A DNA stretch of 64,000 nucleotides from Deltaproteobacteria bacterium (lineage in GTDB: Bacteria; Desulfobacterota; Desulfobacteria; Desulfobacterales; Desulfosarcinaceae), in assembly GCA_021824175.1 (NCBI GenBank), contig JAKALP010000024.1:1-64000 (forward strand). Direction: 5' to 3'. Shown one piece after another: positions 24,430-33,754 of this stretch. The notes beneath the pieces were generated by a model. That model saw nothing but the letters and a program-made list of their open reading frames with translations. It was not told the DNA's origin and did no database searches. A program made the position numbers and the translations under genes. The first letter of the stretch is position 1. Each line of letters begins with the position of its first letter.

Positions 24430-26151
24430 ATGCCCATAAAGAATGACCGCAACCAATTTTGGACGACTTTTGTTAACTTAAATTCATGGCTATTGGCAGC
24501 CATTACCATCATTATATTGTTCCTATCTTGTGGGGGTGGCGGGGACAGTCCCGGCCGGTCCGCCGCCCCGCCCCCCAGCAACGGCAATCCGCGTTTGCCG
24601 ACGCCCGCGGTGTGTATGGCCTCTGCTAGCGGCAATTCAGCAGCCGTATCGGCTCCTGTTCTGCGCCAAACGTTGGAGGCCAGTTGGGATGAGAACTGGT
24701 TGGCAGCCCCAGCTGTGGCCGACATTGATGGCGATGGACAAATGGAGATTGTCGCCGCCCGCCACTCAGTACTTTATGTCTACCGCCACGACGGAACCCT
24801 TTTTTGGAAGACCGCCTTTGGGTCCAGTGCCTCCAACACACCGGACCATGGTACGACCCGTATGTGGGCGTCACCCGTGGTGGGCGATATGGATAATGAC
24901 GGCTACATGGAAATCGCGGTGGGAGGCGATGCCGACAGCACAGGCAACATCAACATCAGCCTTTATGATTATCGCGGTCAAATGCGCCCTGGTTGGCCCC
25001 GTCAGTTCGGTAGCACCGAGATACGAAGTATTGCCGCCGCTGATGTGGATGGTGATGGAGTCATGGAGATTTTGGTGAACAAGACCGGTGAAGGGCCAAC
25101 CACGGCGGTTTATGAACTGGATGGTTCATTGCACGCCAACTGGCCCCAGGTTTCTGCCTCATGCAATCCCCCCAGCCCGGCTGAAGCCTGTTGGGATTTC
25201 GGCGGCTACAACCAGAACATCGGTGCCGGAGACCTGGATGGTGATGGGGTCATGGACGTAATCTCAACCTATGATGCCATCGGCTTTGGTGTGTTTTGGG
25301 GTGATGGCCGTCCCTTTCCTGCTAATTCCGAATTCAGCGACCGGGTGATTACGGCCGTGGAAGCCTATCATGACATCGCCCTGTCCAAACAAGGTTGGGG
25401 CACCGGCGACCGAAGTGAATTCACTTACTCACCGCCGGTGGTGGCGGATATCGATGATGACGGCCAGATGGAAATCGTGCTGGCCGGCGACCATGAACAT
25501 ACCAACAGCACAGCCAATCAGGGTATCACGGTCTGGGTGCTCAATATCGATCTGACTCGTCCCCAGGGTTGGCTCTGACCGAAGGATACTGGTTTACCCC
25601 TGGGCGGAAGCGGCGATTTAGGCAGCAATATTGTGCCTACCATGCCCAGCCCCTCGGTGGCGAACTTGGACGGCAATCCTGGAATTGAAATTGTAGTGCC
25701 TGCCTATGATGGAAAGCTGTACGCCTTTCGCTCGGACGGTACGATATATTGGACCTATACCTTTTCTTCGGTGGCCACACCCTACACTGGAGCCAGCGAA
25801 GCTACCATCGCGGACCTAAATCAGGACGGCGCACCAGAGATCATTTTCACCACCTTCTCTTCAGGTGAACCGCGCCAACCCGACACTCCAGCCCATTTGA
25901 TCATCCTGGCCAGCAACGGCGTTCAGGTGCACAAAGTCCCGCTGTTTGGCCGCGGCGCCATGTCCGCACCCACTGTGGCGGATGTGGATGGTGACGGCCA
26001 GGTAGAAATTGTGATTTCCCTCAAGGATACCCTCGGCAACGGCAAAGGGGGCGTCCAGATCTGGAATGTCGCCGGTTCGGCCGCCAATTGCCTGCTGTGG
26101 CCCACGGGCCGCGGCAGCTACTTGCGGGAAGGCAACTATGTCGGGCCATAG
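24430..26151 (+). pseudogene. FG-GAP/VCBS-repeat lipoprotein gene interrupted by an in-frame TGA
   Basis: One frame runs through two ORFs (24430-25578 and 25633-26151), separated only by a TGA at 25576-25578. The product would be about 573 residues with a lipoprotein signal (LFLSC lipobox near residue 36). It has eight calcium-loop FG-GAP repeats such as DIDGDGQMEI, DMDNDGYMEI, DLDGDGVMDV and DVDGDGQVEI, forming a beta-propeller. The stop falls in GWL*PKDTG. Elsewhere in the same protein the matching place reads GWPRQFG and NWPQV, so the TGA most likely replaces TGG (Trp). It could be a real nonsense mutation or a sequence error; selenocysteine is less likely as there is no Cys context. Confidence 0.72.
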
Positions 26152-26247
26152 CAAGGCCCGAATGGCTTCTACCAACCAGCCGTACGTTTTTACTTCTTGG
26201 GTGAGATTGCTTTCACGGGGGCTTTAAGCTTTTGATGAATTTGAAGC

Positions 26248-26754
26248 TTATCGCAGCAATTCCCCCGCCGCTTTATCCGCAACCGCCAGCCATTGACTCA
26301 AGTCTTTTACTCCGGCTGTTCCGCTGGCGGTTTTCACTACTTTACCACTGGCCACATCCACGCGACGCAGATCGATGCGAAGGGTACTGCCGATGACTTG
26401 ATAAGCGCCAAAAATCATTTGACGGGCGCCAATAAGGTGGCCCAATTTCAGGCAGGCCTGTGGATCGGCCAGGTCGGAGCTTCCCAGATGAAGTTCTTCC
26501 ATGGCTTTCAGTAAATGCTGTCGCTCCACCACTTGATAGGCGGGATTTTCTCCGAAACGGGCGGCAATCTGGCCAGCGAGCATGGCTTCCATACCAGCCT
26601 GCCCGTGAGCGACGGGGCTTAAATCCTCAAGGTCCCAAACCGCTATGGAAACAGTCTCCTGTGGAGTCATTGGTTCACTGCCGGCACAAGCCACAAGCAG
26701 TATGGCCGCCAACCATTGAAAGAGAAAAATGCTCTTTGCTCTCCTATTGGCCAT
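26248..26754 (-). CDS. CsgG-like lipoprotein
   Basis: This 168-residue lipoprotein (LLVACAGSE, Cys at about residue 23) has a CsgG/FlgT-like domain: VSIAVWDLEDLSP, YQVVERQHLLKAMEEL, LGSSDLADPQACLKLGHLIGA, FGAYQVIGS. In CsgG this fold forms an outer-membrane secretion pore for curli; short relatives are periplasmic accessory lipoproteins. The ATG at 26752-26754 is chosen because AGGTGG is five bases upstream. It overlaps the end of the redoxin-TPR gene, whose own C-terminal domain is related, so the pair is an operon of paralogous domains. Confidence 0.75.
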   Translation of the reverse strand: MANRRAKSIFLFQWLAAILLVACAGSEPMTPQETVSIAVWDLEDLSPVAHGQAGMEAMLAGQIAARFGENPAYQVVERQHLLKAMEELHLGSSDLADPQACLKLGHLIGARQMIFGAYQVIGSTLRIDLRRVDVASGKVVKTASGTAGVKDLSQWLAVADKAAGELLR

Positions 26755-28720
26755 CTTTTCCACCTTTTTTTACATCCGCCGCTACGACCTCTTTGACTTG
26801 ATCATCCCGGCCAAGAGGACGCTGTGATTCCGTGATGCGGGCATAGCACAGATCGGGTTCCACCCGGACTACTTCCAGTTTGGCTACAGTTTTGGGAGTG
26901 CTTTTCAACACTTTTCCCCGGTAGACTTCTTCCTTGCCCGGCTCTATGGCTTCAAAGGCGGCCCCAGGAGTGACGCCCTGTTTGCGACCCAAATTGATCA
27001 TGGCCTCCTTGCCCTCGACCCGCACCACATAGCCTTGCAAGGGATACTTCTCTATGACGGTCTGCAGAATGGATCGATTCAGGCTAAACATCTCCCGTTC
27101 CAAATCAGCGGTAGCCCCAAGCCGGTAATTGATGGTTTTGGCAATGGCTGATGTTTCGGTGTCAATAAAACGCAGGTTCAGCATGGTGCTGTCTGGAAGA
27201 TAAAGAATGGTTCCCGTACCGATCAACTTGGCGGAGAGCAGTTTACCCAACTTCAGGGCCGTTTCCGGGTCGGCCAATTCCGACGATCCCAGATTGAGTT
27301 CAGAGAGCAGCCTTTCCATGACCGCTCGCTCCACCACCTGGAGACGCCCCGAAGCATTGAGCAGTTCTCCCAACCGCGTGGCCAGAACCATGGCCAGCCC
27401 ATCGCGCGAAGAAAGCCCACCCTTTTCCTGAATATCAACGAAAGTGAGCACCAGGGGGCGCGAGGTCCAGCCATCTTCGACCGCCGTCGGCGGCTGGGCT
27501 TTTTGGCTTTTGTAGCGTTCAACTAAATCTTTGACCAGTTGATCCATGCGTGCTTTGCCGGCAGTATCGGCTTGCAGGGCCAGCATCTGCTCGGCTTTGC
27601 GGGCCAGCACGGTGGCGATGGTATCGTTCTGATCCAGGGTCTGGGCTTGCCGGTATTCGGCTAAAGCTTTGGTCCACAGTCCTTCCTTTTCGTAGGTCAC
27701 TCCTTTGTTGGAGGTGGGCTCAATGTAATACGGGTCCAAGGCTACGGATTGATCAAAAAATTTGCGGGCCTGATTATAGTCACCCCCCTGGGCATACATG
27801 CGGCCCAGTTGGTTGTAAGCCTCCGCTTTCTGAAACACCGGCGCCTCGGTCTGGGTAGCGGCCTTTTGATAAGCAGCGGTTGCGGCCTTGCGATCGCCTT
27901 TGGCGGCCAGCACGTCACCTTTGATTTTTTGGGCCACTACTCGTTCGGGAGCCTTTTTCGTAACCGCATCTGCCAAAGCCAAGGCTTGCTCACTCTGGCC
28001 TTCGCGGGCCAGCACGGCGGCCTGCCCCTCTTGACCGATGACGGCTTTAGAACCGCCGGCCGCGGCAATCTGATCAAATGTATGCCTGGCTTCTTCGGTT
28101 TTGCCTTGGGCCAAAGCCGCGTACCCCTGCACAGCCCTGGCCTCGATGTTGGCCGGATTGGCATCAGCCGCCGATGCAGCCAAAGCCTGGGCCATCTGGG
28201 GCTGGCCGCGATGGATCTGGCGCTCGGCCAGCCGCACCAGCATCATCTCGATGGTTTCACCGCCGCCCTGAAAATGATCGATGATCTCCAAACCCGGTCC
28301 CAGGGTGCAGACAACGGGCAGGATGGTGCGTGCGTTGTACTTCTCGCTCACCTGCGATTTATCCAGAAGGATAGGAAACTGCAATTGGGCTTTCTGATTG
28401 AACCGCTGGACCACTTCACTGCTGGATCGTGTGATGCCCCAGATGGTCAACTGTTTATCCTCATATTTGCGTAACAAACGGTCGAGCACCAGCAGACCTC
28501 CCTGGCTGGCATCCGAACCAGCATCAAAGAAGTAGAGCACTGTCATTTGTCGCCCCTTGATTTCACTAAGCGTATAGGATCGGCCGTAAACATCAGAAAG
28601 TGTAAATCCGGGGGCGTTTTGCCCAACCTGAATGTCTCCCGCCGCGCCACCGGTTATCATCAGATTGAAAAAAAACAGAACTAATAGAGTCCGCCAAAGA
28701 GCGTGCAACGGTTGTCTCAT
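26744..28720 (-). CDS. Exported redoxin-TPR-CsgG-like fusion protein
   Basis: The 658-residue product has a signal or anchor segment (residues 8-26). An AhpC/TSA-type thioredoxin fold follows at about 28-160 (VGQNAPGFTLSDVYGRSYTL, TVLYFFDAGSDASQGGLLVL), lacking the CxxC: FFDAGSDA stands where redox cysteines would be. TPR repeats cover about 165-395. A CsgG-like domain follows (LQVVERAVMERLLSELNLGSSELADPETALKLG), and a C-terminal beta domain (NLGRKQGVTPGAAFEAI). The ATG at 28718-28720 has AAGGAGG nine bases upstream; the open frame extending over the tRNA is spurious. The protein is likely a periplasmic assembly or envelope-stress scaffold. Function is inferred from domains only. Confidence 0.78.
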   Translation of the reverse strand: MRQPLHALWRTLLVLFFFNLMITGGAAGDIQVGQNAPGFTLSDVYGRSYTLSEIKGRQMTVLYFFDAGSDASQGGLLVLDRLLRKYEDKQLTIWGITRSSSEVVQRFNQKAQLQFPILLDKSQVSEKYNARTILPVVCTLGPGLEIIDHFQGGGETIEMMLVRLAERQIHRGQPQMAQALAASAADANPANIEARAVQGYAALAQGKTEEARHTFDQIAAAGGSKAVIGQEGQAAVLAREGQSEQALALADAVTKKAPERVVAQKIKGDVLAAKGDRKAATAAYQKAATQTEAPVFQKAEAYNQLGRMYAQGGDYNQARKFFDQSVALDPYYIEPTSNKGVTYEKEGLWTKALAEYRQAQTLDQNDTIATVLARKAEQMLALQADTAGKARMDQLVKDLVERYKSQKAQPPTAVEDGWTSRPLVLTFVDIQEKGGLSSRDGLAMVLATRLGELLNASGRLQVVERAVMERLLSELNLGSSELADPETALKLGKLLSAKLIGTGTILYLPDSTMLNLRFIDTETSAIAKTINYRLGATADLEREMFSLNRSILQTVIEKYPLQGYVVRVEGKEAMINLGRKQGVTPGAAFEAIEPGKEEVYRGKVLKSTPKTVAKLEVVRVEPDLCYARITESQRPLGRDDQVKEVVAADVKKGGKDGQ

Positions 28721-28862
28721 TGCCGTCATCCTCCTTGTTGTTATGTCAAATATGATTGGAGAGCCGGAAGTGGGCCAATGCTTGAAAAAATATAATCGGT
28801 TGTAATGGTATTGTAAAGATTGAATATTATATAGAATCCAATGCCGGTAGGCCTGACCGGCA

Positions 28863-28897
28863 AAGAAAAAAGCCTGCCGTGGTATCACGGCAGGCTT
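28863..28897 (-). terminator. Intrinsic terminator downstream of the tRNA
   Basis: The perfect 12-bp stem AAGCCTGCCGTG/CACGGCAGGCTT with a four-base loop is followed on the minus strand by TTTTTTCTTTG. It begins ten bases after the tRNA CCA end. Confidence 0.9.
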
Positions 28898-28906
28898 GAA
28901 TTCATC

Positions 28907-28983
28907 TGGTGGCGATGCAGGGACTTGAACCCCGGACACTGCGGATATGAGCCGCATGCTCTAACCAGCTGAGCTACATCGCC
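28907..28983 (-). tRNA. tRNA-Met (anticodon CAT), CCA encoded
   Basis: On the minus strand GGCGATG pairs with CATCGCC as acceptor stem. The D-arm is AGCTCAGCTGGTTAGAGCA, the anticodon arm GCGG-CTCATAT-CCGC with anticodon CAT, and the T-arm CCGGGGTTCAAGTCCCTG. It ends ACCA. Five unpaired acceptor-end features of initiator tRNA are absent (the first pair is G-C), so it is elongator Met or the tRNA-Ile whose CAT is lysidine-modified. Elongator Met is the better guess from the body sequence. Confidence 0.93.
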
Positions 28984-29077
28984 AGGTAGTGCCCTTTGGC
29001 CCCCCTTGTGAAGTCAGACCAAATGACGAACGGCTCTCTTAACAGCTCCCCAGCCGATAGTCAACTGGAAATATCCT

Positions 29078-31939
29078 CTATTGGCCGGGGGTTGAGCTAA
29101 CTATTTCAACCGCAAACTCGTCCAATTGATCCATTGGTGGCAGCTCGGAGAAGACCACCATGAACGGGATGCTTTGCCCTGGCCGGGCGCTGCCGGCGGT
29201 TTCCTGGGGCTGAGCTGCTGCATTTAACCGTTGCTTGATTTCAGCAATGGGCAGCGAGGCCAAATCCTGATCATTGATCATGATGCCGGCATAGCTATAC
29301 TCAGTCTTGGCGATCACCTTACCCTTGGTGAACAATCGGCCTTGCATACGAATATTGTTGCGAGACATATTGTAACCATTACGAACTTTTCCGGTGATAA
29401 TAAACAGCCGCCCCGCCTGGCTGTTTTCAATAAACTTACTGTTGATATCCAGTGTCGCCAGTTTAATGGTGCCGGAAGGGTCCTTGGGTTTGGGGTTGAG
29501 ATAATCGTTGATATAGGGAATTTCTATACCCCTCTTGGGCGCCTCAATAACCACTCCATAACCTATTGCGCCCAATAAAACGAGGACAAGCAAAAAGACC
29601 AAGGCTTTGCTGCTTTTTTTCTTCTTGGGCTTAAATGGCTTTGGTCGACTGGGCGTGTATGTCTCAGCAACCGCCGCACTTTCCATGGTTTCTTCGGCTT
29701 CCAGATCACGTGCCGATGGGGCAGGTTTCATGAGACCCGCTGTTGTGCGTCCGGTGGTCGTGGCAACTGAGGCCGAGGTTGCATCTTCTTCTACCTGGAA
29801 TTCCAGCTCAATATCCCCAGAGGAGATGACGTCGGATTTCTTCGCCGCCGCTGGTTCTTCAACAATATCGCTCAGATCGGACAGATCCAATTCGCCGCTT
29901 TCCGCATCGACGGTGTCGCCGGCTCCGGATTTTGGTCCTGCACTCTCGATTTCAAGCTCAAGATCCAGCTCTTCTTCCTTATGGTCCTTGGAGGCTGCCA
30001 TAGGAACCTCTTCGACAGCTTTAGGAGCAGCCGCAGCGGAATCAAAAGTGGAGTCCAGCTCCAGTTCCTGTTCTTCCTTTTCCTCGGCTTCGTCCGCCGT
30101 TGAAGTGTCCGCTTGATCGATGGCGGTTTCGATTTCCGCCAGATCAATTTCACTCGCGCCGCCCAAGGCGACTTCGGGCTGTTTGGCTTTGGCCGGCTCA
30201 GCGGGCTTCTCAGGCTGGGCTTCTCCGCCAAGCATTTGCTCAATATCCGAAAGATCGATCTCTTCTTCTTTGGAGATATCCTCTTTTTGTGCCTGCTTCT
30301 CTTTGGCGGGCTTTTGCGCCGCGGGTTTGGCGGCTACAGGTTGTTCCTCCAACTCCATATCCAGATCAAGGCTGAGATCTTCAATTTCTTTCTCAGCGGG
30401 CTTAGCCTTGGCCGCTTTGATTGTTGCGGGTTTCTCTTCATCCAAATCAAGATCCAAATCTTCCAGCTCCGAAACCGCATCGGCCCCAACCTTCGTCGCG
30501 CCGGCGGTCTCTTCATCACCACCGCCCATAAGCGTATCCAAACCCGTCAAATCCAGTTCTTCTTCCTCAGCGTCCTTGTCTTTTGCTTCTTTTGCGGATT
30601 TTGCGGGTGGCGTATCATCAATTTCCAGCTCGAAGTCATCTTTGAAATCAATATCTTCATCCAGGCTCAGGCCAAGATCTTCCTCCCCAGTCTCCTCCTC
30701 GCCGCCGATGAGGGTGTCCAAACCAGCCAAATCCAACTCATCATCCAGTGCTTCTTCTTTCCCTTTTGCTTTGGGCGCTCCTTTGGCGGGTGTCTTTTCA
30801 AGTTCCAAATCAAATTCATCGTCAAGCGTAAGACCGGCTTCTGCTTTCCCAGGTTTTTGGCCATCACCCATCAGAGTATCCAAATCGCTTAAATCCAATT
30901 CCTCATCCTTGGGTGCCTTGGTTTTTGCGACCGGCGCGGCCTTGGCCTTCGGCTTATCAGGCTGGATCTCAAAATCATCCGCCAGGCTTAATTCAACCTC
31001 TTCCTTGGCTTCGGGTTCCGTCTCTTTGTCATCCACTGACAAATCAAAATCCAAGTCCAGCTCATCCGAGGCCGTCTCCAACGCTTTTTCCGTGATTTCC
31101 TTGACATCCTCGCTGATAGGGATGGGTTCTTCCAAACCGAAGTCAAGATTTTCGGAGAGACTTAGTTCCGGCTCTTCTCCACCTAAATCTTCTTTCTTGG
31201 CGCCGCCGTCTAGATCAAAATCAAGGTCTTCCAATCCGAGATCATCCACGGCTGGGGCTTTGCCGGAGGCTTTGGCCTTGCCACTGTCTTCTCCTTCAGG
31301 CTCCAGTTCTAAGCCTTCAAGCACCGACTCCAAATCATCCTCCAGGGAGGGATTCGCAATATCGTCGGCAGATTTGATGGCGGCTTCAGCATCGGCGATG
31401 GCGGGCGTCAGATCCGAATCTTCCTCTGCTTCGACAACCGGCGCTTCGTCATCGATTTCAAAATCCATATCCAGCTCGATGTCCTCGGTCTCTTTTTTCC
31501 CGGCATCAGCTTTGGCTTTTGATTCGACGGCCGGGGTTTCCAGAGCCGCTTCAAAATCCAATTCGAGGTCTTTGTCCGTTGTCTCAACTTCCGCGATGGC
31601 GGGTTCGGGTTCAACGGCCGGCCTCGGCGGTGTTTTAGCTGGAGCTGTAAGTACGTCCGTATCCCCTTGCAGAATCGCATCCAACTCCGCCAAATCGATT
31701 CCTTCCAGGGCCTTTTCCTTGGGCGGAGCAACGGCCGCGGCAACCGGGTTCATATCGGCGGTCATGGGGGCAATAGGCGCCGTAGCAGCCTGCCGCGGCA
31801 CCGCAGCCAGCGCGGGAGTTACCGGAACCGCGATAAATTTATGCCGGCATTGAGAACACCTCACTTTGGACCCCGTGGGTTTAAGCAATCTTTCATCCAG
31901 ACGGTACGTGGTGTTGCATTCCTGGCAAGTAATAAACAT
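29078..31939 (-). CDS. Zinc-ribbon (MJ0042) / DUF3426 membrane protein with long acidic repeat region
   Basis: This 953-residue protein starts with an MJ0042-type zinc ribbon (C5-Q-E-C8 ... C28-S-Q-C31). A very acidic Ala/Glu/Lys/Asp region of about 680 residues follows, then a single membrane helix near 785 (ALVFLLVLVLLGAIGYGVVI) and a C-terminal DUF3426 beta domain (about 825-950). The acidic region repeats a short motif, for example EELDLSDLDTLMGDG, DELDLAGLDTLIGGEE, EELDLTGLDTLMGGG, EEIDLSDIEQMLGGE and SEIDLAEIETAID, each on a 60-90 residue period. The topology puts the ribbon and repeats in the cytoplasm and DUF3426 outside. It resembles FimV-like or MJ0042 polarity scaffolds in layout; function unknown. 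hpt lies 12 bases upstream. Confidence 0.8.
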   Translation of the reverse strand: MFITCQECNTTYRLDERLLKPTGSKVRCSQCRHKFIAVPVTPALAAVPRQAATAPIAPMTADMNPVAAAVAPPKEKALEGIDLAELDAILQGDTDVLTAPAKTPPRPAVEPEPAIAEVETTDKDLELDFEAALETPAVESKAKADAGKKETEDIELDMDFEIDDEAPVVEAEEDSDLTPAIADAEAAIKSADDIANPSLEDDLESVLEGLELEPEGEDSGKAKASGKAPAVDDLGLEDLDFDLDGGAKKEDLGGEEPELSLSENLDFGLEEPIPISEDVKEITEKALETASDELDLDFDLSVDDKETEPEAKEEVELSLADDFEIQPDKPKAKAAPVAKTKAPKDEELDLSDLDTLMGDGQKPGKAEAGLTLDDEFDLELEKTPAKGAPKAKGKEEALDDELDLAGLDTLIGGEEETGEEDLGLSLDEDIDFKDDFELEIDDTPPAKSAKEAKDKDAEEEELDLTGLDTLMGGGDEETAGATKVGADAVSELEDLDLDLDEEKPATIKAAKAKPAEKEIEDLSLDLDMELEEQPVAAKPAAQKPAKEKQAQKEDISKEEEIDLSDIEQMLGGEAQPEKPAEPAKAKQPEVALGGASEIDLAEIETAIDQADTSTADEAEEKEEQELELDSTFDSAAAAPKAVEEVPMAASKDHKEEELDLELEIESAGPKSGAGDTVDAESGELDLSDLSDIVEEPAAAKKSDVISSGDIELEFQVEEDATSASVATTTGRTTAGLMKPAPSARDLEAEETMESAAVAETYTPSRPKPFKPKKKKSSKALVFLLVLVLLGAIGYGVVIEAPKRGIEIPYINDYLNPKPKDPSGTIKLATLDINSKFIENSQAGRLFIITGKVRNGYNMSRNNIRMQGRLFTKGKVIAKTEYSYAGIMINDQDLASLPIAEIKQRLNAAAQPQETAGSARPGQSIPFMVVFSELPPMDQLDEFAVEIVSSTPGQ

Positions 31940-31951
31940 GGCCCACCTTCA

Positions 31952-32476
31952 TTAATTAAAATTCAAATTATAGATTCCCGGCAGATGTCTGTAGGCTTCG
32001 GCGTAATCCAAACCGTAGCCGACCAGAAAGCCTTCTTTCAATGTATGGCAAACATAATCCGCTTGAATATCTACCTGGCGCCGCTCCAGCTTGTCAATGA
32101 ACACACAAGTCTTCACTGACCTGGGCTGCATGGAGCTCAAATGCTTTTTTAAAAATGCCAACGTCAACCCTGAGTCCAGAATATCTTCCACGATGATGAC
32201 ATCCTTACCAGCGACATTGAGCTCAACATCTTTAAGAAGCCCCACGGAACCGCATGATTGGTTTTTGCTGCCGTAGCTGGCCACGCGGATGAAATCGATG
32301 GCCAGACATTTTACCTCCACACGGCGTATTAAGTCCGCTAGAAAGACGAAAGCGCCTTTCAGCACACCAATCATCACCAAATCTGCATCTCTGTAATCAG
32401 TAGAAATTTGTCGGGCGAGCTCGTCGACCCTCCGGGCAATGGCATCTGAACTTAAGACGGGTGTCAAATCTGGCAT
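31952..32476 (-). CDS. hpt: Hypoxanthine phosphoribosyltransferase
   Basis: This 174-residue type I phosphoribosyltransferase has the PRPP loop VIIVEDILDSGLTL, the flexible-loop region ASYGSKNQSCGSV and the purine-binding segment DYVCHTLKEGFLVGYGLDYAE. All are typical of bacterial HPRT (about 175-185 residues). It salvages hypoxanthine (and guanine) to IMP/GMP with PRPP in the cytosol. The ATG at 32474-32476 (MPDLTPVLSS) matches usual HPRT N-termini; the ORF is open 27 more codons. It is followed after 12 bases by the zinc-ribbon/DUF3426 gene and is probably in one transcript with it. Confidence 0.92.
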   Translation of the reverse strand: MPDLTPVLSSDAIARRVDELARQISTDYRDADLVMIGVLKGAFVFLADLIRRVEVKCLAIDFIRVASYGSKNQSCGSVGLLKDVELNVAGKDVIIVEDILDSGLTLAFLKKHLSSMQPRSVKTCVFIDKLERRQVDIQADYVCHTLKEGFLVGYGLDYAEAYRHLPGIYNLNFN

Positions 32477-32673
32477 TGTGTCTCTAATAATAGAGAGATC
32501 GAAGGTTCTTGTTACATTTTCAAAAGGCGCAAAGGATGCTCCGTCTCCCTCTTTCAACCCCCAAAAAGACTCATAAAAAATAGACTTGCTGCGTGCTATT
32601 CAGTGTGCGCTGCTCAATACGGCTAAGCAAATAGCTACATGAACATAGCACTCTTGTCAATAAATTTAATTCC

Positions 32674-33585
32674 TTACAGACCAGTGAGGGCTAATTGCTC
32701 AATGAGCTTTTTCTGCTCGGCAGTCAGTTTTTGAGGCATGGCGACCTGAACCATGACATAAAGATCACCGCGACCACTGCCTTGCATGTGGGGCAGGCCC
32801 AAGCCTGAGAGACGCATCTTGGTTTTATGACGGGTGCCAGGTGGGATTTTGAGTGTCATTTCCTTGCCGTCGATGGTGGGTACGGCAATCTGAGTACCGA
32901 ACAACGCTTGGGTGAGCTTGATCTCCCGATTAATGGTCAAATCGTGGTTCTCCGCGACGAACTGCGCATCGTCGACCACGATCGATTTGATGTACAAATC
33001 CCCGGCCGGTCCGCCATACGGGCTGGGCTCTCCCTTACCGGCCAGACGCAGTTTTTTCCCATGGATCATTCCCTTGGGAATTTTAACATTGATCGTCTCC
33101 GTCCTCCCCTGGTGCTGGAAAGTAACGGTTTTGTTGCAGCCTGTAGCCACCTCCTGCAATGTCAGCGGCAATTCATACACCAGATCCGATCCTTTAGGCG
33201 CGGCCTGATGGCTTTGACGGCCACCAAATGGAGAGCCCCCACCGAAGGTAAAGCGGAATCCGCCGTCACCAGTGGAAAAGCCGCGACCTCCAAAGCCAAA
33301 CTCCCGGAAAATGTCGCCGAAGTCGAAGTTGCGGAATATGTCTTCCTGACTGAAGCGCTGATGAAAATCGGCCGACCCGTAAGTGTCGTACTGTTTGCGT
33401 TTTTCTTCGTCGCTGAGAACCGCGTACGCCTCGCTGATCTTCTTGAATTTCTCTTCAGCGTCCTTGTCATTCTTTGCATGATCCGGGTGGTATTTCATGG
33501 CCAGCTTCCGGTAGGCCTTTTTGATGTCAGCGCTGCTGGCGCCTTTGTCAACTCCCAGGACTTTATAGTAATCGGTTTCCGCCAT
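32674..33585 (-). CDS. CbpA/DnaJ-type co-chaperone (type II, no zinc fingers)
   Basis: This 303-residue J protein has an intact J domain (residues 4-70) with KYHPDHAKN, a Gly/Phe-rich linker (about 75-130, [15 protein letters not shown]) and the two C-terminal beta domains of DnaJ (about 135-290, [16 protein letters not shown]). It lacks the four CxxCxGxG zinc repeats, so it is the CbpA class. It delivers clients to Hsp70 and triggers ATP hydrolysis through HPD. It is single-gene and distant from the accessory Hsp70 cluster at 9-15 kb, whose own J-like protein lacks HPD. Confidence 0.92.
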   Translation of the reverse strand: MAETDYYKVLGVDKGASSADIKKAYRKLAMKYHPDHAKNDKDAEEKFKKISEAYAVLSDEEKRKQYDTYGSADFHQRFSQEDIFRNFDFGDIFREFGFGGRGFSTGDGGFRFTFGGGSPFGGRQSHQAAPKGSDLVYELPLTLQEVATGCNKTVTFQHQGRTETINVKIPKGMIHGKKLRLAGKGEPSPYGGPAGDLYIKSIVVDDAQFVAENHDLTINREIKLTQALFGTQIAVPTIDGKEMTLKIPPGTRHKTKMRLSGLGLPHMQGSGRGDLYVMVQVAMPQKLTAEQKKLIEQLALTGL

Positions 33586-33754
33586 GTCTAAATCCGCTCC
33601 GTTTCTTTACTCTCATTGCCTCCAGAACAGCTAAGCCCTGAAGGGCAAATTTAATATGCTGAAAGAATAAGAATTTGAACCTTTTCAGTCAAGCAAGACC
33701 TCCACGGCCGCTCGCCAAGACCCCACGTGAAAGGTAAGGACCACATTGTGTGCC

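Noticed and set aside
25576-25578. Selenocysteine at the FG-GAP TGA
   Set aside because: The repeat context (GWP, NWP) predicts Trp, no cysteine partner is nearby, and no convincing hairpin follows; a nonsense change is simpler.
28721-28957. N-terminal extension of the redoxin-TPR protein over the tRNA
   Set aside because: It reads through the tRNA gene; the ATG with AAGGAGG at 28720 starts directly at the signal segment.
28907-28983. tRNA-Ile with modified CAT anticodon
   Set aside because: Cannot be excluded, but the acceptor and D-arm look more like elongator Met; left as Met.
30120-31853. 577-codon open frame on the plus strand, Ser/Lys-rich
   Set aside because: It is the antisense of the acidic DUF3426 protein; GAA/GAT codons read backwards give Ser-rich nonsense. 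The minus-strand protein has clear domains at both ends.
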